Shown here one piece after another: positions 10,907 through 21,642 of a stretch of DNA of 64,000 nt (position 1 is the first letter of the stretch; every line of letters begins with the position of its first letter). The position numbers and the translations under genes were made by a program. The stretch covers positions 124,001 through 188,000 of the forward strand of contig JAZHPD010000028.1 of assembly GCA_037575805.1 (NCBI GenBank). The letters run 5' to 3'. The notes beneath the pieces were generated by a model that saw only the letters and a list, made by a program, of their open reading frames with translations, did not search any database and was not told where the DNA came from. Source of the DNA: Lecanicillium sp. G3 (Eukaryota; Ascomycota; Sordariomycetes; Hypocreales; Cordycipitaceae).

Positions 10907-12721
10907 GTCCTTGGCTGCTTCTTGTTAAGCAAAGCAAAGCAAGCAGAACGTGGTCTGAAGACAGCCAGCAGAAAGCAAAGTACCAAGTAGGGACAGGGAA
11001 GGTTATCTACTGGGGGTCGAATAGCTGGGGGGGCCCTGGCCAGTTTAGTGCCGGGGGAAGGGGGCGACAGAGGTGGACAAGAGGGAGGGGGTGGAGTGCT
11101 GTGGTGGGCAGGTTGGTAGCGTTGCTGGTGGACTGCTGCCAAACTTGTAACTAACAAAACTAGTTGGTTGGCGGCTACAGCGGGCTCGAGTGCTGCATTC
11201 TGGTGGAGTTTTTGCCGTTTTGCCTGCCTGCGCTTTGGCAGTGGGCAGAGTGTGCGTTTTTGCGCCGAGTCCGTGTCCTGGTTTGCAAAGAGGTGATCAA
11301 GGGGGGGATTGGACGTGTGTGTTTCCTTTTTTTCCTTTTCTGCTGGTCAGGCACAAGGAGAAAAGGGCTACGAGGTAGCATTCGGTACGGCACAGGTGTC
11401 AATATACGGAGTACTTGGTACCAACCAGTTGGGTACACCAGCCCGCAAGCCACATGTGGCGCACTGGTAGAAACGGTACGTATAGATTGCTCTTTGCCTC
11501 TTAACCGATACGCGTCTCCTACTTGTTACAATACTCACTCATTTTTTTATTTGCATGTCTTGTAACTACCAGTCCTCGGGGGATTTGCGGGCATTTTTCC
11601 TCGGCTCAAATCCTTTTTGTCCAACAATTTATCCGTGGACACCAGCAGCACCGGATTAGCGGGCTGATCCAGCTACGCACGCACTAGCCCTCACAAAAAG
11701 AGGCAATGGCAGCTCGCCCATCTCCCACCGGCGGCACCCCGGTCTGCAGGCAGCGGGTCTATTTTGGGGGGGGGGGGCGGCTCCAAAGCGTGCCCAAGTG
11801 CGCCAAAATGGCATATTCGGTGCGCAAGTGTCCCGGCAAAGACCTTCCCGAGCCTCGCATCCAGCAACTCTCTCGTGTCCCCTCGTCTAGCGCTCCTCAA
11901 CCAATGCAAACTAGAGCACTGTGGCGTTTGGACCATTTCCATCCCACTACGGAGTACGAAGTACGGAGTACATAGACATTCCCCTACGAAACGCCCCCAA
12001 GCCTCTGCAGGGCAGCTTGCCAGGGGTCTTTGGCGCTAGCTGTCCATGTAGCTGTCCATGTAGCCACACACTGCACACAGCAAGCGTTGGGCTCTGGCGT
12101 ATCACGTCGACCCGTTTGCCAACGTGCACGACTTTGCCTCCATCATCCAAAGACGCGAGGACGCCAGGACGCCAGGACGCGATGGCTTTTCAAAAAGAAT
12201 TGCGCGCGACTTGGATCAGCACGTCTCCTTTTTGTCTTGATTTGCTGTACCTGCATGTTGCAATGCTCGTATTGCAAATTTAAAGTAGGCTCACTTGCAA
12301 GCCGCAGGACAATAACTTGACACGTCTACCAGCACCAAGCACCACCCGCGTGTAGGTAACCAGGTACGTACCTCATCGGCTGTCCGATCGACACTGCTGC
12401 CCGATGCCTGCACCTTCACTCTACATACTGGGTGCGCGTTTGCATCAACTAATATCTACCGAGTACAGAGTACGGCCTCCATCCACAACTCCCAGTCATC
12501 ACGTCTCCTATTCATCCACGTCACACTCGACACACATCCATTCGCACACCAAACTCTCACCACTGCCCACCACCAAAGGCCTGATCCCCCACACCACGCA
12601 AGCTAACCGCTCTACACCAAAGTTCAGCCTCGCCCGCCCACTCCGTGCCATCCAACCATGACCTGAAACTTTTCCCATACACGCACCTCGCTTGCGCGCA
12701 TCCTCCTGCGCATCCTCCTGC

Positions 12722-12759
12722 GCCTTGCCTTGCCTTGTCTTGCCTTGCCTTGCCTTGCC
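12722..12759. repeat. CCTTG pentanucleotide tandem repeat
   Basis: Seven to eight copies of GCCTT/CCTTG with one TCTTG variant; non-coding. Confidence 0.9.
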
Positions 12760-14852
12760 GCGCACATTTGACTTGGTCCTGTCCTGACCTGGCTCGGTAA
12801 AGGTAGTACCAGTATTGCCCTGACTAGCCTTGTCCAAATTCGGCATCTCCTTTTCAGCCAGCCACTGTCCAACAACCATCTTGAGGCACAACCATCAGCG
12901 TCGCATCCTCCCGTCCGTCCCGAGTGAAGCCGCGCACATCGCTTACCGTGCAATAGCTCTCGTATGCCCAGGCAATCTCAATCTCGTGAAACGGTCACCG
13001 TGGTACTCATCACTGCCGCTAGACCTTCGAAATACTTCATCTCGCCGTGCTGATCATTGAGGCTTCGCATGCTCCGTACACCACCACGCTCGGCCAGATA
13101 CACAAGTCATTCGAAATGGCCAAGATCATTAGCCTGGGCTGCTATGCTGCTATGCGATGCCGAGACACCATAAAAACGTACGATTCGTCTAATATTGATT
13201 GTACATTGCAATTCCTCTATAACGGCCGCGCAACTACCGATATCCAAGTAGATATGTTGGGGCGATGAGCAGATCTCCAATCTTCTCCGACTTGCAGTCT
13301 TCACGGCGTCTGCCGCCTCTCTACACCACTTCACTCCGACAATTTCAGCACCCTCGCCGAAAAGCCATCAAACTGCCCGTCACCCGCGCCCTCCAGCCCT
13401 CCACGTACCCCGCGATTGTCACCGTTTTTTGCACTCGGATGCTTTCATCTCATAGCGATCAAGGCCGCTCTAAGCACACACACACACACTCCTAACTCGA
13501 ACGCAACGCCCAGCAAGGTTTCGCCCGATGCGCCGCCAGAAACGTTCGACTCTTTCGCCCCCCTGTTCCCCCTGCGGGCCGAGCGCCCTTCTACCTCTGC
13601 CCTGCTCACGCGACCCGGGCCCTCGCCTCCGTTTTTAGAGTTTCGCTGTCCGCCCGGCCGGCCCGCGAACGGCGTCCAAGCACCTCACCTGTCACGGCGA
13701 GACAAAGCAGCAAAGAGGAACCGAAATTTAAGAATACAGTTTATGTCGTCTGGCATCTCTCTCACCCTCCTGCAAGCGGCGCCAACTTTGTTTTTTTATT
13801 TACCCTCCATGTGGCCGAGATGACGTTGCAGAGATAAGACGTTTGTGAGATGAAAATGGCAGGGCACTTGGACATGGCGCAGTGTCACTGGATAAAATTG
13901 CACAATCTACATAAAGTTCTCTGTGGAACCACGTCTTTACTGTATTCCGTCCTCATACTGTTGAAAACTCCCGAGCGTCGTTATGCAATAGCGCCATTGC
14001 TATCTCTTGTTTGCGTTTCGACTCTGGAATTGGCCTAGCTCTTGGCGACGTTTTCCTTGCCGAGCCCTCGCCAATCCCGGCCTGATTCGCGTGGCAGCAG
14101 ACCAAGAGACTTGACGCCTCAAAGTGTCTATTAGTACTTGCAAGCATTGCTAGCCAAGATGATGAAATTTCGTCGGAAGACATGGCATCGCCTTGTTACA
14201 GCCGCACAGCTTCAGCGGTATGCGTACGCATTGCATGCGCTCATCACTGACGACGAATGTGGGATCGTGGCTTCGCGGCTCCTGCCACCACTGGTGTATG
14301 AATCGCCCCGGCCTCTCCCGTCATCTGGCAGGCCGAAAATGGCAAGCTGGCTGCCAGATGGCCCCCCGGCCTCCCGGCCGCCCCGGCCAAGACAGAGACT
14401 GGTCTGTCGCCGCCCTGCGCTGGGGGGACGGTGGCTCTAATTGGCATCATACCTAGAAAAGAAATGCATCCCACGTCCGCCATGTCCAAAACTCGCTCGC
14501 GATTGCTGGCGCCCAAAGGTTGACTAGCATCATGCCGGAAAACGCTCTGTCGAGAAGACGGTTTGGCGCTCGCGCATGCGCAACAGACATTGTACAGCAT
14601 TCCCATACTTCCAAAAAAAATCCTTCCACGAAACTTAAGAGAGGGGTTATGTATGTATAACAGGCTCGCTTTTTGTTGGTCAAGGTCCATGCACTCGCAG
14701 GATATCCAGCCCGACATGTCTTGTAATTTCGCAGGCAGTCGGCGACGTATTCGACGCCTTTGCTGATAACTTTATCTGTGGCATGAGAGACAAATCACTA
14801 TATAATCTATTTTACCCATAGACCGTATTTACTTGTAGAAAATTAAAGAAAC

Positions 14853-15311
14853 ATGACAGAGCATGCGACTGAAGATGTAATCTATCACGTGATTTCGCGA
14901 CAGGAAATCCAACCGTTTCGTGCAACCGTCGCGAACACCCCCCCACCCGGTCCAGATGTCAGCGAAATATACATATATATATGTGAAGAAGAATTCAGCA
15001 AATTCAACGACATAGACATGGACATACAGCGAGGCTCACGCCGGGCACGGCATGTGGCCGCAAATACGGCGGCGAACCAAGCTTCCCAGGCCCATACACA
15101 GCAAACGCAAACGCAGCAAACGGTACGGCACCACGCGCCGCCGACACAAGACGATGGCCTACGGCAGGGACTCTTGAGGCCACCGCCGCAGCAAGCACCG
15201 CGGGATATGCACAGGACGCCGGAACAGAGGCAGGCGGAGAGCGATGAGGAGCAGCATATGCCTACTGTGGCGCCGAGGGTAAACCCGTTTCGGTTACATC
15301 GATGTGAGTAA
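14853..15311 (+). CDS. Possible small hypothetical protein (weak candidate)
   Basis: A 152-codon frame begins at an ATG in an A-rich context (AAAGAAACATGAC). The product is hydrophilic: an N-terminal segment with a Tyr/Ile-rich patch, then Gln/Thr/Arg/Pro-rich sequence (QTQTQQT, RPPPQQAPRD). Near the end a good donor (GTGAGT at 15304) could splice to an acceptor ending ACAAG at 15368, extending the product to a stop at 15421. No domain is recognised. A chance frame in the APC10 promoter region is an equally good explanation; CACGTG lies inside it at 14886. Confidence 0.25.
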   Translation: MTEHATEDVIYHVISRQEIQPFRATVANTPPPGPDVSEIYIYICEEEFSKFNDIDMDIQRGSRRARHVAANTAANQASQAHTQQTQTQQTVRHHAPPTQDDGLRQGLLRPPPQQAPRDMHRTPEQRQAESDEEQHMPTVAPRVNPFRLHRCE

Positions 15312-15634
15312 AGACTTTTGTATATGGATTCGTTGACGTTGCGTATTTCTATGGGCTGCATTTACAAGTGATAACATTGTGTCACTTTGAAGCGGAAAAT
15401 GTATCCTTTAATGATGGCTGAATCCAAGTGGTGGCCATCAGACAGGAAGCTGCTCTCGAGTCGCTGTTGCTGCGTTTGTACGTGGTCCTGTGTGTTTGTC
15501 TTGTTACATGTAACTACCCGTTCACAGTACACAAGTAACACGCAATACCCAAAAAGAAGAGTTTCTTCACTCTGTTTTTGTTTCTATCCAATTGCTCTTT
15601 TTACTGCAAAGACACATACTCACGCAGCACCTCC

Positions 15635-17138
15635 ATGCCCCGCGACGCCCTCCAGCCAGTCTCCATCTCGCCCGGCGGCGCCGTCCTCCGACGCTCCAAC
15701 TCGCCCGCGCCGCAGGCCTGGCCCGAGCTCGGCGAGGAAAACTACGATGCCGTCGTCACGCGCATGGAGCGGGAGACGTCGCGCGTGCTGCGGCGAGTGC
15801 GCAGGCTGTCCGCCCGCGTCAACGAGCGGTCGGCGGGTTGGCGCGCGCGGTTCGGGGGCAGTCTCCGGCGGCGGCGGAGCGGTGCGCGTGGAGAATCACG
15901 AGGGGATGAAGACGAGGAGGCAGCAGCAGACGCGGCAGCAGACGACGGCAGCCGTGGCTTCGACGAAGATGACGCAGAGACGGTGGTTGTGCTTGAAGAC
16001 TTGACGGATGCTGACGATACCGACGACGATGCAGCGACGAGGGGAACTACGACGCCGAGGCTGAGCATGCCGATGGAGTCGGACGACGCGTCGGACTCGG
16101 ATCCGGACCTCAGCGTGCTGGCGATGGCGCGCGGCGCGGGACGCATGGTCGGGGCGCAGGCGCAGATGCAGGCACCCAGCCGCGTAAACAGCGTGGAGGA
16201 GCAGATGCTGCTGCAGCAGCAGGCGGACGCGATGGCGTACGAGGACGAGGTCATGTCGCAGGAGCAGTACGAGGCGGAGGACACGAGCATCGAGGAGCAG
16301 GTCGAGGACGAAGAGGGCGTGGAGGAGGTGGTAGAAGAGGAGGAGGAGCAGGAGGTGGCGGAGGTGCTGGTCGATCCAGCCTCGATTGGACTCAAGGAGA
16401 TTTCCAATCTGGGCAAGTTTACGGTCAGCAGCCACAAGCCCGGGAACGGGGTCCAGGAGCTGCGGAGTGACGATTTGAAGCTCTACTGGCAGTACGTTTA
16501 CGTGCGCACGCTGGAAAGTTGAGAGAAATTGCTAACTTGCGTCTGCCAGGTCGGACGGCCCGCAGCCGCACAAACTCACCATCTACTTTATCAAGCGCGT
16601 CGGCATTCGCGTGATCCGCTTCTTCGTCGACTACCAAGAAGACGAATCCTACACGCCCACCAAAATCGTCTTCAAGTCCGGCACCAGCGAGAACAGCATG
16701 ATTGAGTTTGCCACCATGACCATGGACAACCCGTACGGGTGGCAGGACGTGCCCATCGCGGGCGCGGGCGGCGAGCCCGACGGCAACACGCTGGTGTCGT
16801 ACGTGCTGCAGATGCAGATCCTGGAGAACCACCAGAACGGCAAGGACACGCATCTCCGGGGCATCAAGATTTACGCGTTTGACCCGGACTCGGGGCAGCA
16901 GGCGGGCGGGCGGATGCGGCGCGACGGAGGGGAGGACGGGGTGACTGGCGACGGTGATCCGCAGAGCATCGCGGAGGAGGTGGCGGAGATGGTGGCGAGG
17001 AGCAGGGGCGCCGGGGAGGCGGGCGGTGGTAGTGAGAGGTTGAGTGACGTGGCGAGGGTGTTGGCTGCTTCGCGGACACATGCGGGCGAGGGGGCGTTTT
17101 CGGCGACTGACTTTCTACGAGAGCCGGAACTGCGATAA
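15635..17138 (+). CDS. APC10: Anaphase-promoting complex subunit 10 (DOC1/APC10)
   Basis: Two exons (15635-16491, 16550-17138) with a 58-base intron containing GCTAAC encode 481 residues. The DOC domain occupies roughly residues 248-430 and is clear from YWQSDGPQPHKLTIYF, FVDYQEDESYTP, NPYGWQDVP and HLRGIKIYAF. APC10 joins CDC20/CDH1 in recognising D-box substrates and makes the APC/C ubiquitin ligase processive during mitosis. In the known family the last residues (Ile-Arg) dock on a TPR subunit; here the protein ends Leu-Arg. About 245 residues precede the DOC domain, containing an Arg-rich region and long Glu/Asp runs, which is much longer than the yeast or human N-terminus. I start at the ATG of MPRDALQP; an in-frame upstream Met exists at 15578 but lies in leader-like sequence. 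Confidence 0.93.
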
Positions 17139-17504
17139 GGTGGTGGCATATATCTGTGATGAACAACAGGGTAGGTAGATGTTATCGCGGTCTGGCAAAA
17201 AAGAGGCGTTTAGAGGGATACATGCATATTTACTGGCTGGTATTGGAATTAGCCCGGGGCATGAAACATGACATGGCTGGATTCAAGACTCTCTTTAGAA
17301 CATGAATGGAATAAACAGAACTTGGGCAATTTGTCCATGTTGAGTGGCAGTGCTGGGGGCTTATAAGCGCTAGGCTGGAAGAGTGAGGCTCTACTGCGGC
17401 TGCCAAATCGTCACATGTCGTCACGTCAGCGAGCCTGATTCTCCGTCGGGCGTACTCCGCTCCGTGTACAGCAAAAACCCAATACCCTAGGAACCAAAGA
17501 AAAC

Positions 17505-17533
<29 letters not shown>
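17505..17533. repeat. Poly-A run, 29 bases
   Basis: Uninterrupted A homopolymer in non-coding DNA. Confidence 0.9.
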
Positions 17534-17537
<4 letters not shown>

Positions 17538-18080
17538 GACCAACCAACCGTCGATCGTGATACGGCCTCCGGTGGAGGATGACGTCCTGTGGAGCAAAGT
17601 GGTGACATGCAGGGCTGACTTACCCTGTATACGGCTTACGGGGGAAGAGAAGTGACTGAGCGGTGGGCGCTGTGAGGCTGTGTGAAGATGTTTTGGGACG
17701 TATTGGGCGTTTTCTCTTTTTTTTAAAAAAAATAGTTATTTATTCATTTATTCTAGAAGGTTTGCTGTGTGAATTGTTTTGTTTGGTGTTTTGTGAGGTT
17801 TGAGTTTTTCTTCGGGAATAAGAAATGGTAATGGTGGAGTGTACGGAAGTGGAGAATCGAGGCTTTTGTTGGAGAAAGCTGTTTGTGGATGCAACAACAC
17901 AACCCTTTGCTGGGTTGATCCGAGAACGTGGCTTTTCGTAGGGGGCTGTGTAGAAAAAAGTTCCCCAGCGCCTGAATTTGCCCAATTTACAAAAAGTTAT
18001 GGCACGATTTTTCTTTTCTTTTGTAATTTTGACTTGACTGTATGGTTTGTATCATATGCAGTAGCAGCTCGCTTTACTTG

Positions 18081-18361
18081 TTAACTAGTTATCGCCCCGG
18101 TACGTAGTTAACTACCGCCCCGGGGCGGAAAAAATGTGGCGTGTGGCAAGTGACTTGGGTAACTACTTTGGCTAGCGTCCAGAGCGCGCCGCCCGGGCCA
18201 TCAGCGATCCGGGGGCGTTGGCAATGGGGCAAGTTTACGTTGGACCAGCACCGAGCATGTTTCGAACTGGGAGAGCTAGTTAGCGTCCGGGGCAAGAAGG
18301 GTTGCAGTTTTGCATTTGATTCCATGGCGTGGGCTCGGGGTAACTAACTAGTAACTAGTAA
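18081..18361. repeat. TAACTA-rich element with imperfect inverted ends
   Basis: The left end reads TTAACTAGTTATCGCCCCGG and the right end, reverse-complemented, reads ACTAGTTAGTTACCCCGAG, so both borders share ACTAGTTA followed by CCCCG. Inside lie the perfect palindrome GTAGTTAACTAC (18104-18115) and GGTAACTAC (about 18160). No coding potential. It could be a small non-autonomous element or a coincidental motif cluster; no target-site duplication is obvious. Confidence 0.35.
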
Positions 18362-19635
18362 GAGTGAGAGCATTTCCGCAATAACTATCGGCGGGGGGGT
18401 ATACTCTGCGCAGTTTACCCCGAACCCCCATCTTACTTTCCAGTGGGCGACGGCAGACGACGCCCGCAAAACTCTTGATTTTGAATCCTTTCTGCGCTTC
18501 GGTGAGCTGCCCGTCACATCATTACACAAATTGCCAAAAAAAAAAAAAAAAAAACCTATTGGGGGAAAATAATGGAGAAGGTGCGCCGCCCCGGTGATGG
18601 ACACACCTCGGAGCCTGCTCTGTGTAGAAGTGATGGGCCCGAGGAGAAGATGACACCGAGGAGGGGGAGAAGAGGAAGAGTCAATCTATGCTGTAAACAT
18701 GGAGAGAGGAGATTGGTCCTCTATTTCTGCTGCCTGAAAAGCCCTTTTTGCTCATGGCGTACGTTGATAACTAACTACATGTAGAGCAAGGGCATCTGTG
18801 TTCAATCTACGTCTGCCTGCAGCAATGGCATTTTGGAAGCAAAAGCCGCAACCCACTCGGGCTGCATATATACACCTTTCAAGCAAAGAGGTAATAACTA
18901 GTAAAGTAAATAAGTGTAGTGTAAGAAAACACGCGACCATGGAAGCCCACATCTCCGCCCCGTGGCAGTGCTCAGCCTTGTTCCCTGTCCATTTTCCCAC
19001 CCTTATTGTAGTACATGTGCGTGCAATACGGAGTACCTGAGGCGCCAAGTAAGAAAGAAAATACAGCTGGACAAACTGCGCCTTCTGTCCAGCCCAGCCC
19101 AGTCAGTCAGTTCAGTCGCCAGAGTGGTTCAGCCCGCCAAGAGTCATCTCCACCAGTTTTCGCCCAGCCAACTACAGCGCCTGCAGCCTGCAGCCCGGGC
19201 CACTAACTTAGCTTAGCTAAGTGTGCCCAGAGCTCCCTTTTTCCCCACCGTGTCCAGCAAAAAGCCGCCCGGAAACTGTTCAAACTCGCGGGGGGGCGGG
19301 CGGGGGCGCAGGGTGTGAGCTGCCGAAGACGTCAGTCACGCCAGCTTCCTTCCCCCAAAACCGAAACACGAAGTCCATCGGGGTGCTTTTAAAAAGCTGG
19401 AGCTCTCCCACCATCTTTTTCTGCGACACTTTGCCCATCCTTTCACAAAAACCATACCACGTCTTGAGATACCCCCCACCTCTTTCATCTTTTTTGTCTT
19501 TGGTTTCTTGTTCTGAATACCCTCTTCGACACGTCGAAACTCGTTCATCGCGATACACTCTAATACATCAATCGAACCTTTTGTACAACCAAAACACAAC
19601 AACAGCTACCATCACCACACACACATCACCCCACG

Positions 19636-20790
19636 ATGCCTTCTTCTGACCCCATCCTCAACCCCGGCGAGGGCTCCTCCGTCAAGTTCCCCGACTCGGA
19701 AAACGGCCAGTCCACCGCCGCCAACACCGCCGGCCAGCACGGCAGCAACGCCGCCGGCGGCCCCGGCGGCTTCGTCCCCCAGGCCAGGATGACCGTCGTT
19801 CCCCCCAGCGAGGAGGACCTCCAGAAGAGCTACGCCAAGGTCGTCGGCTCCGAGGCGAACCCCAAGGGCTGGTACGGCAGCATGAGTATGTAATCCTTAT
19901 CCACCTCGCCGTACCTTGCGGCACACAGGAAAAGAGTCGCTAACCAGCTCGCAGTCAACGGCATCGGCGCCTGCATCGGCACCCTGGGCGCCATCCCCTG
20001 CTGCATCTGCTGCCCCAACCCCTACAAGTCGGTCCAGCAGGGCAACGTCGGCCTCGTCACCAAGTTTGGCCGCTTCTACAAGGCCGTCGACCCCGGCCTC
20101 GTCAAGATCAACCCGCTCTCCGAGCACCTCCTCCAGGTCGACGTCAAGATCCAGACGGCCGACGTCCCCGAGCAGATCTGCATGACCAAGGACAACGTCA
20201 CCCTGCGCCTCAAGTCCGTCATCTACTACCACATCGTCGCCCCGCACAAGGCCGCTTTTGGCATCTCCAACGTCCGCCAGGCCCTCATGGAGCGCACCCA
20301 GACCACCCTCCGCCACGTCGTCGGCGCCCGCGTCCTCCAGGACGTCATCGAGCGCCGCGAGGAGATTGCCCAGTCCATCGGCGAGATCATCGAGGACGTC
20401 GCCGCCGGCTGGGGCGTCCAGGTCGAGAGCATGCTCGTCAAGGACATCATCTTCTCCACCGAGCTGCAGGAGTCGCTGTCCATGGCCGCCCAGAGCAAGC
20501 GCATCGGAGAGTCCAAGATCATCGCCGCCAAGGCCGAGGTCGAGTCGGCCAAGCTGATGCGCCAGGCCGCCGACATCCTCAGCTCCGCCCCCGCCATGCA
20601 GATCCGCTACCTCGAGGCCATGCAGGCCATGGCCAAGTCGGCCAACTCCAAGGTCATCTTCATGCCCGGCGCCAGCAACAGCATGACCAACACCGTCAAC
20701 CAGGCCGTCAACGCCGCCCGCAACGACGGCGAGCAGCACGACGACGGCTTCAACCAGGCCCTCCAGGCCCGTGTCATTGAGAACATCTAA
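19636..20790 (+). CDS. Stomatin-family SPFH-domain membrane protein
   Basis: Two exons (19636-19885, 19955-20790; donor GTATGT, acceptor GCAG) give 361 residues. A disordered Gly/Ala/Asn-rich N-terminus of ~85 residues is followed by a short hydrophobic, Cys-rich stretch (ACIGTLGAIPCCICCPNPY), which fits a membrane hairpin or palmitoylated anchor. The SPFH core follows (GLVTKFGRFYKAVDPGLVKINP, VDVKIQTADVPEQ, TKDNVTLRLKSVIYYHI), with the GVQVESMLVKDI and KAEVESAKLMRQAADIL coiled coil of stomatins. Stomatins form oligomeric membrane scaffolds that organise lipids and channels; which fungal membrane this one uses is not visible, and there is no clear mitochondrial presequence. The C-terminus (VIFMPG) is conserved in the family. 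Confidence 0.9.
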
Positions 20791-21642
20791 ATCAGTGATA
20801 TACACATCAAGAAACAACAACTGTACGCCAATGGCAGGCAAATATGAACACGAAAACAACAAGAAAAAAACACAAAAAAATGTACACACTAATGGATACC
20901 AATCTTTGATACCCACGAGGAGGATAACTCGAATAATTTTATAACGCGTCATGTTGTTGTACTCGATATGCTAGTTTGAAATATAATGTTTTTTCTTAAA
21001 TTTTCCAAACATAAAGGTGCACATCTCAAGTTCGTAATAATTACAGCGTGGCAGAGACACCTTTTACTCCGTAATACCACCCCCCAAGAGACTGAACGTC
21101 ACTTTTGCAACAAGGTACACATGTCAAGTTATCCGTGATGCATTTACAGTATATAAAAAAATCAAATCTCTCGCTCCTTCCCATCCAACAAGAGACCCAA
21201 AATTCCTCAAGGCCCTGGACAAAAGTAAATAGCCAAGCGACGTAACAAAAAAAGGTCATCATTCTCTAGCCAAGTCTTTTATCCCTTCGTTTCTTGCTTT
21301 GTCTGTTTTATAAAAGAAAATCCACGCCAAATGCCGAGATGTTTTTTCACCATTATAACACATCAACTCACACACACACACACAAAAGATACAAGATCCA
21401 TAAAACGCCGGCCAACCGGTTTTTGGCAAAGAGTCAGAAGCAAATCCCAACCAACAAAAAACAAAAAGTAGAAACCCCGCATGGAATAGCAAAAAAGAGG
21501 ATATGAGAGAAACAGGAAGAAGAAAAAAACAGCCCAAGCGGCAGCTTTAGCGCCGCGCTCGCTTCGTCGACTTTTCGTAATGAGGAATCTGCGACGGCTT
21601 GCTCGCATCCTCGACGCGAGGTTTCGCCTTGACTCGGGTCTT
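20791..21642. other. Intergenic between convergent stomatin and NOP58 genes
   Basis: Two converging 3' UTRs. One TACTCCGTA copy at 21065 and a CA repeat near 21369-21385. No gene seen. Confidence 0.6.

Larger units (their letters stand above)
10493..14852. other. Gene-poor spacer of ~4.4 kb
   Basis: No gene I can support. It holds the GT31 upstream region, a GT microsatellite (10862-10906), a CCTTG pentamer repeat (12722-12759), small duplications such as GACGCCAGGACGCCAGGACGC (about 12155-12180) and three exact copies of TACGGAGTA (11405, 11948, 11962). Frames of 60-157 codons occur on both strands but overlap each other and show no motif, signal peptide or sensible splice junction. Confidence 0.5.
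17139..19635. other. Gene-poor spacer with A runs and TAACTA-rich element
   Basis: The APC10 3' region, a 29-base A run (17505-17533), a 19-base A run near 18536-18554, a candidate non-coding element (18081-18361) and, near 19320-19635, the CT-rich leader of the stomatin gene. One TACGGAGTA copy lies at 19027. No gene supported. Confidence 0.5.

Noticed and set aside
17505..17533. Poly-A tracts as retroposon tails
   Set aside because: No adjacent LINE/SINE-like sequence or target-site duplication was visible; homopolymers are widespread in these spacers.
19897..20952. 351-codon minus-strand frame over the stomatin gene
   Set aside because: Antisense shadow of a strongly biased coding exon; no domain or splice logic.
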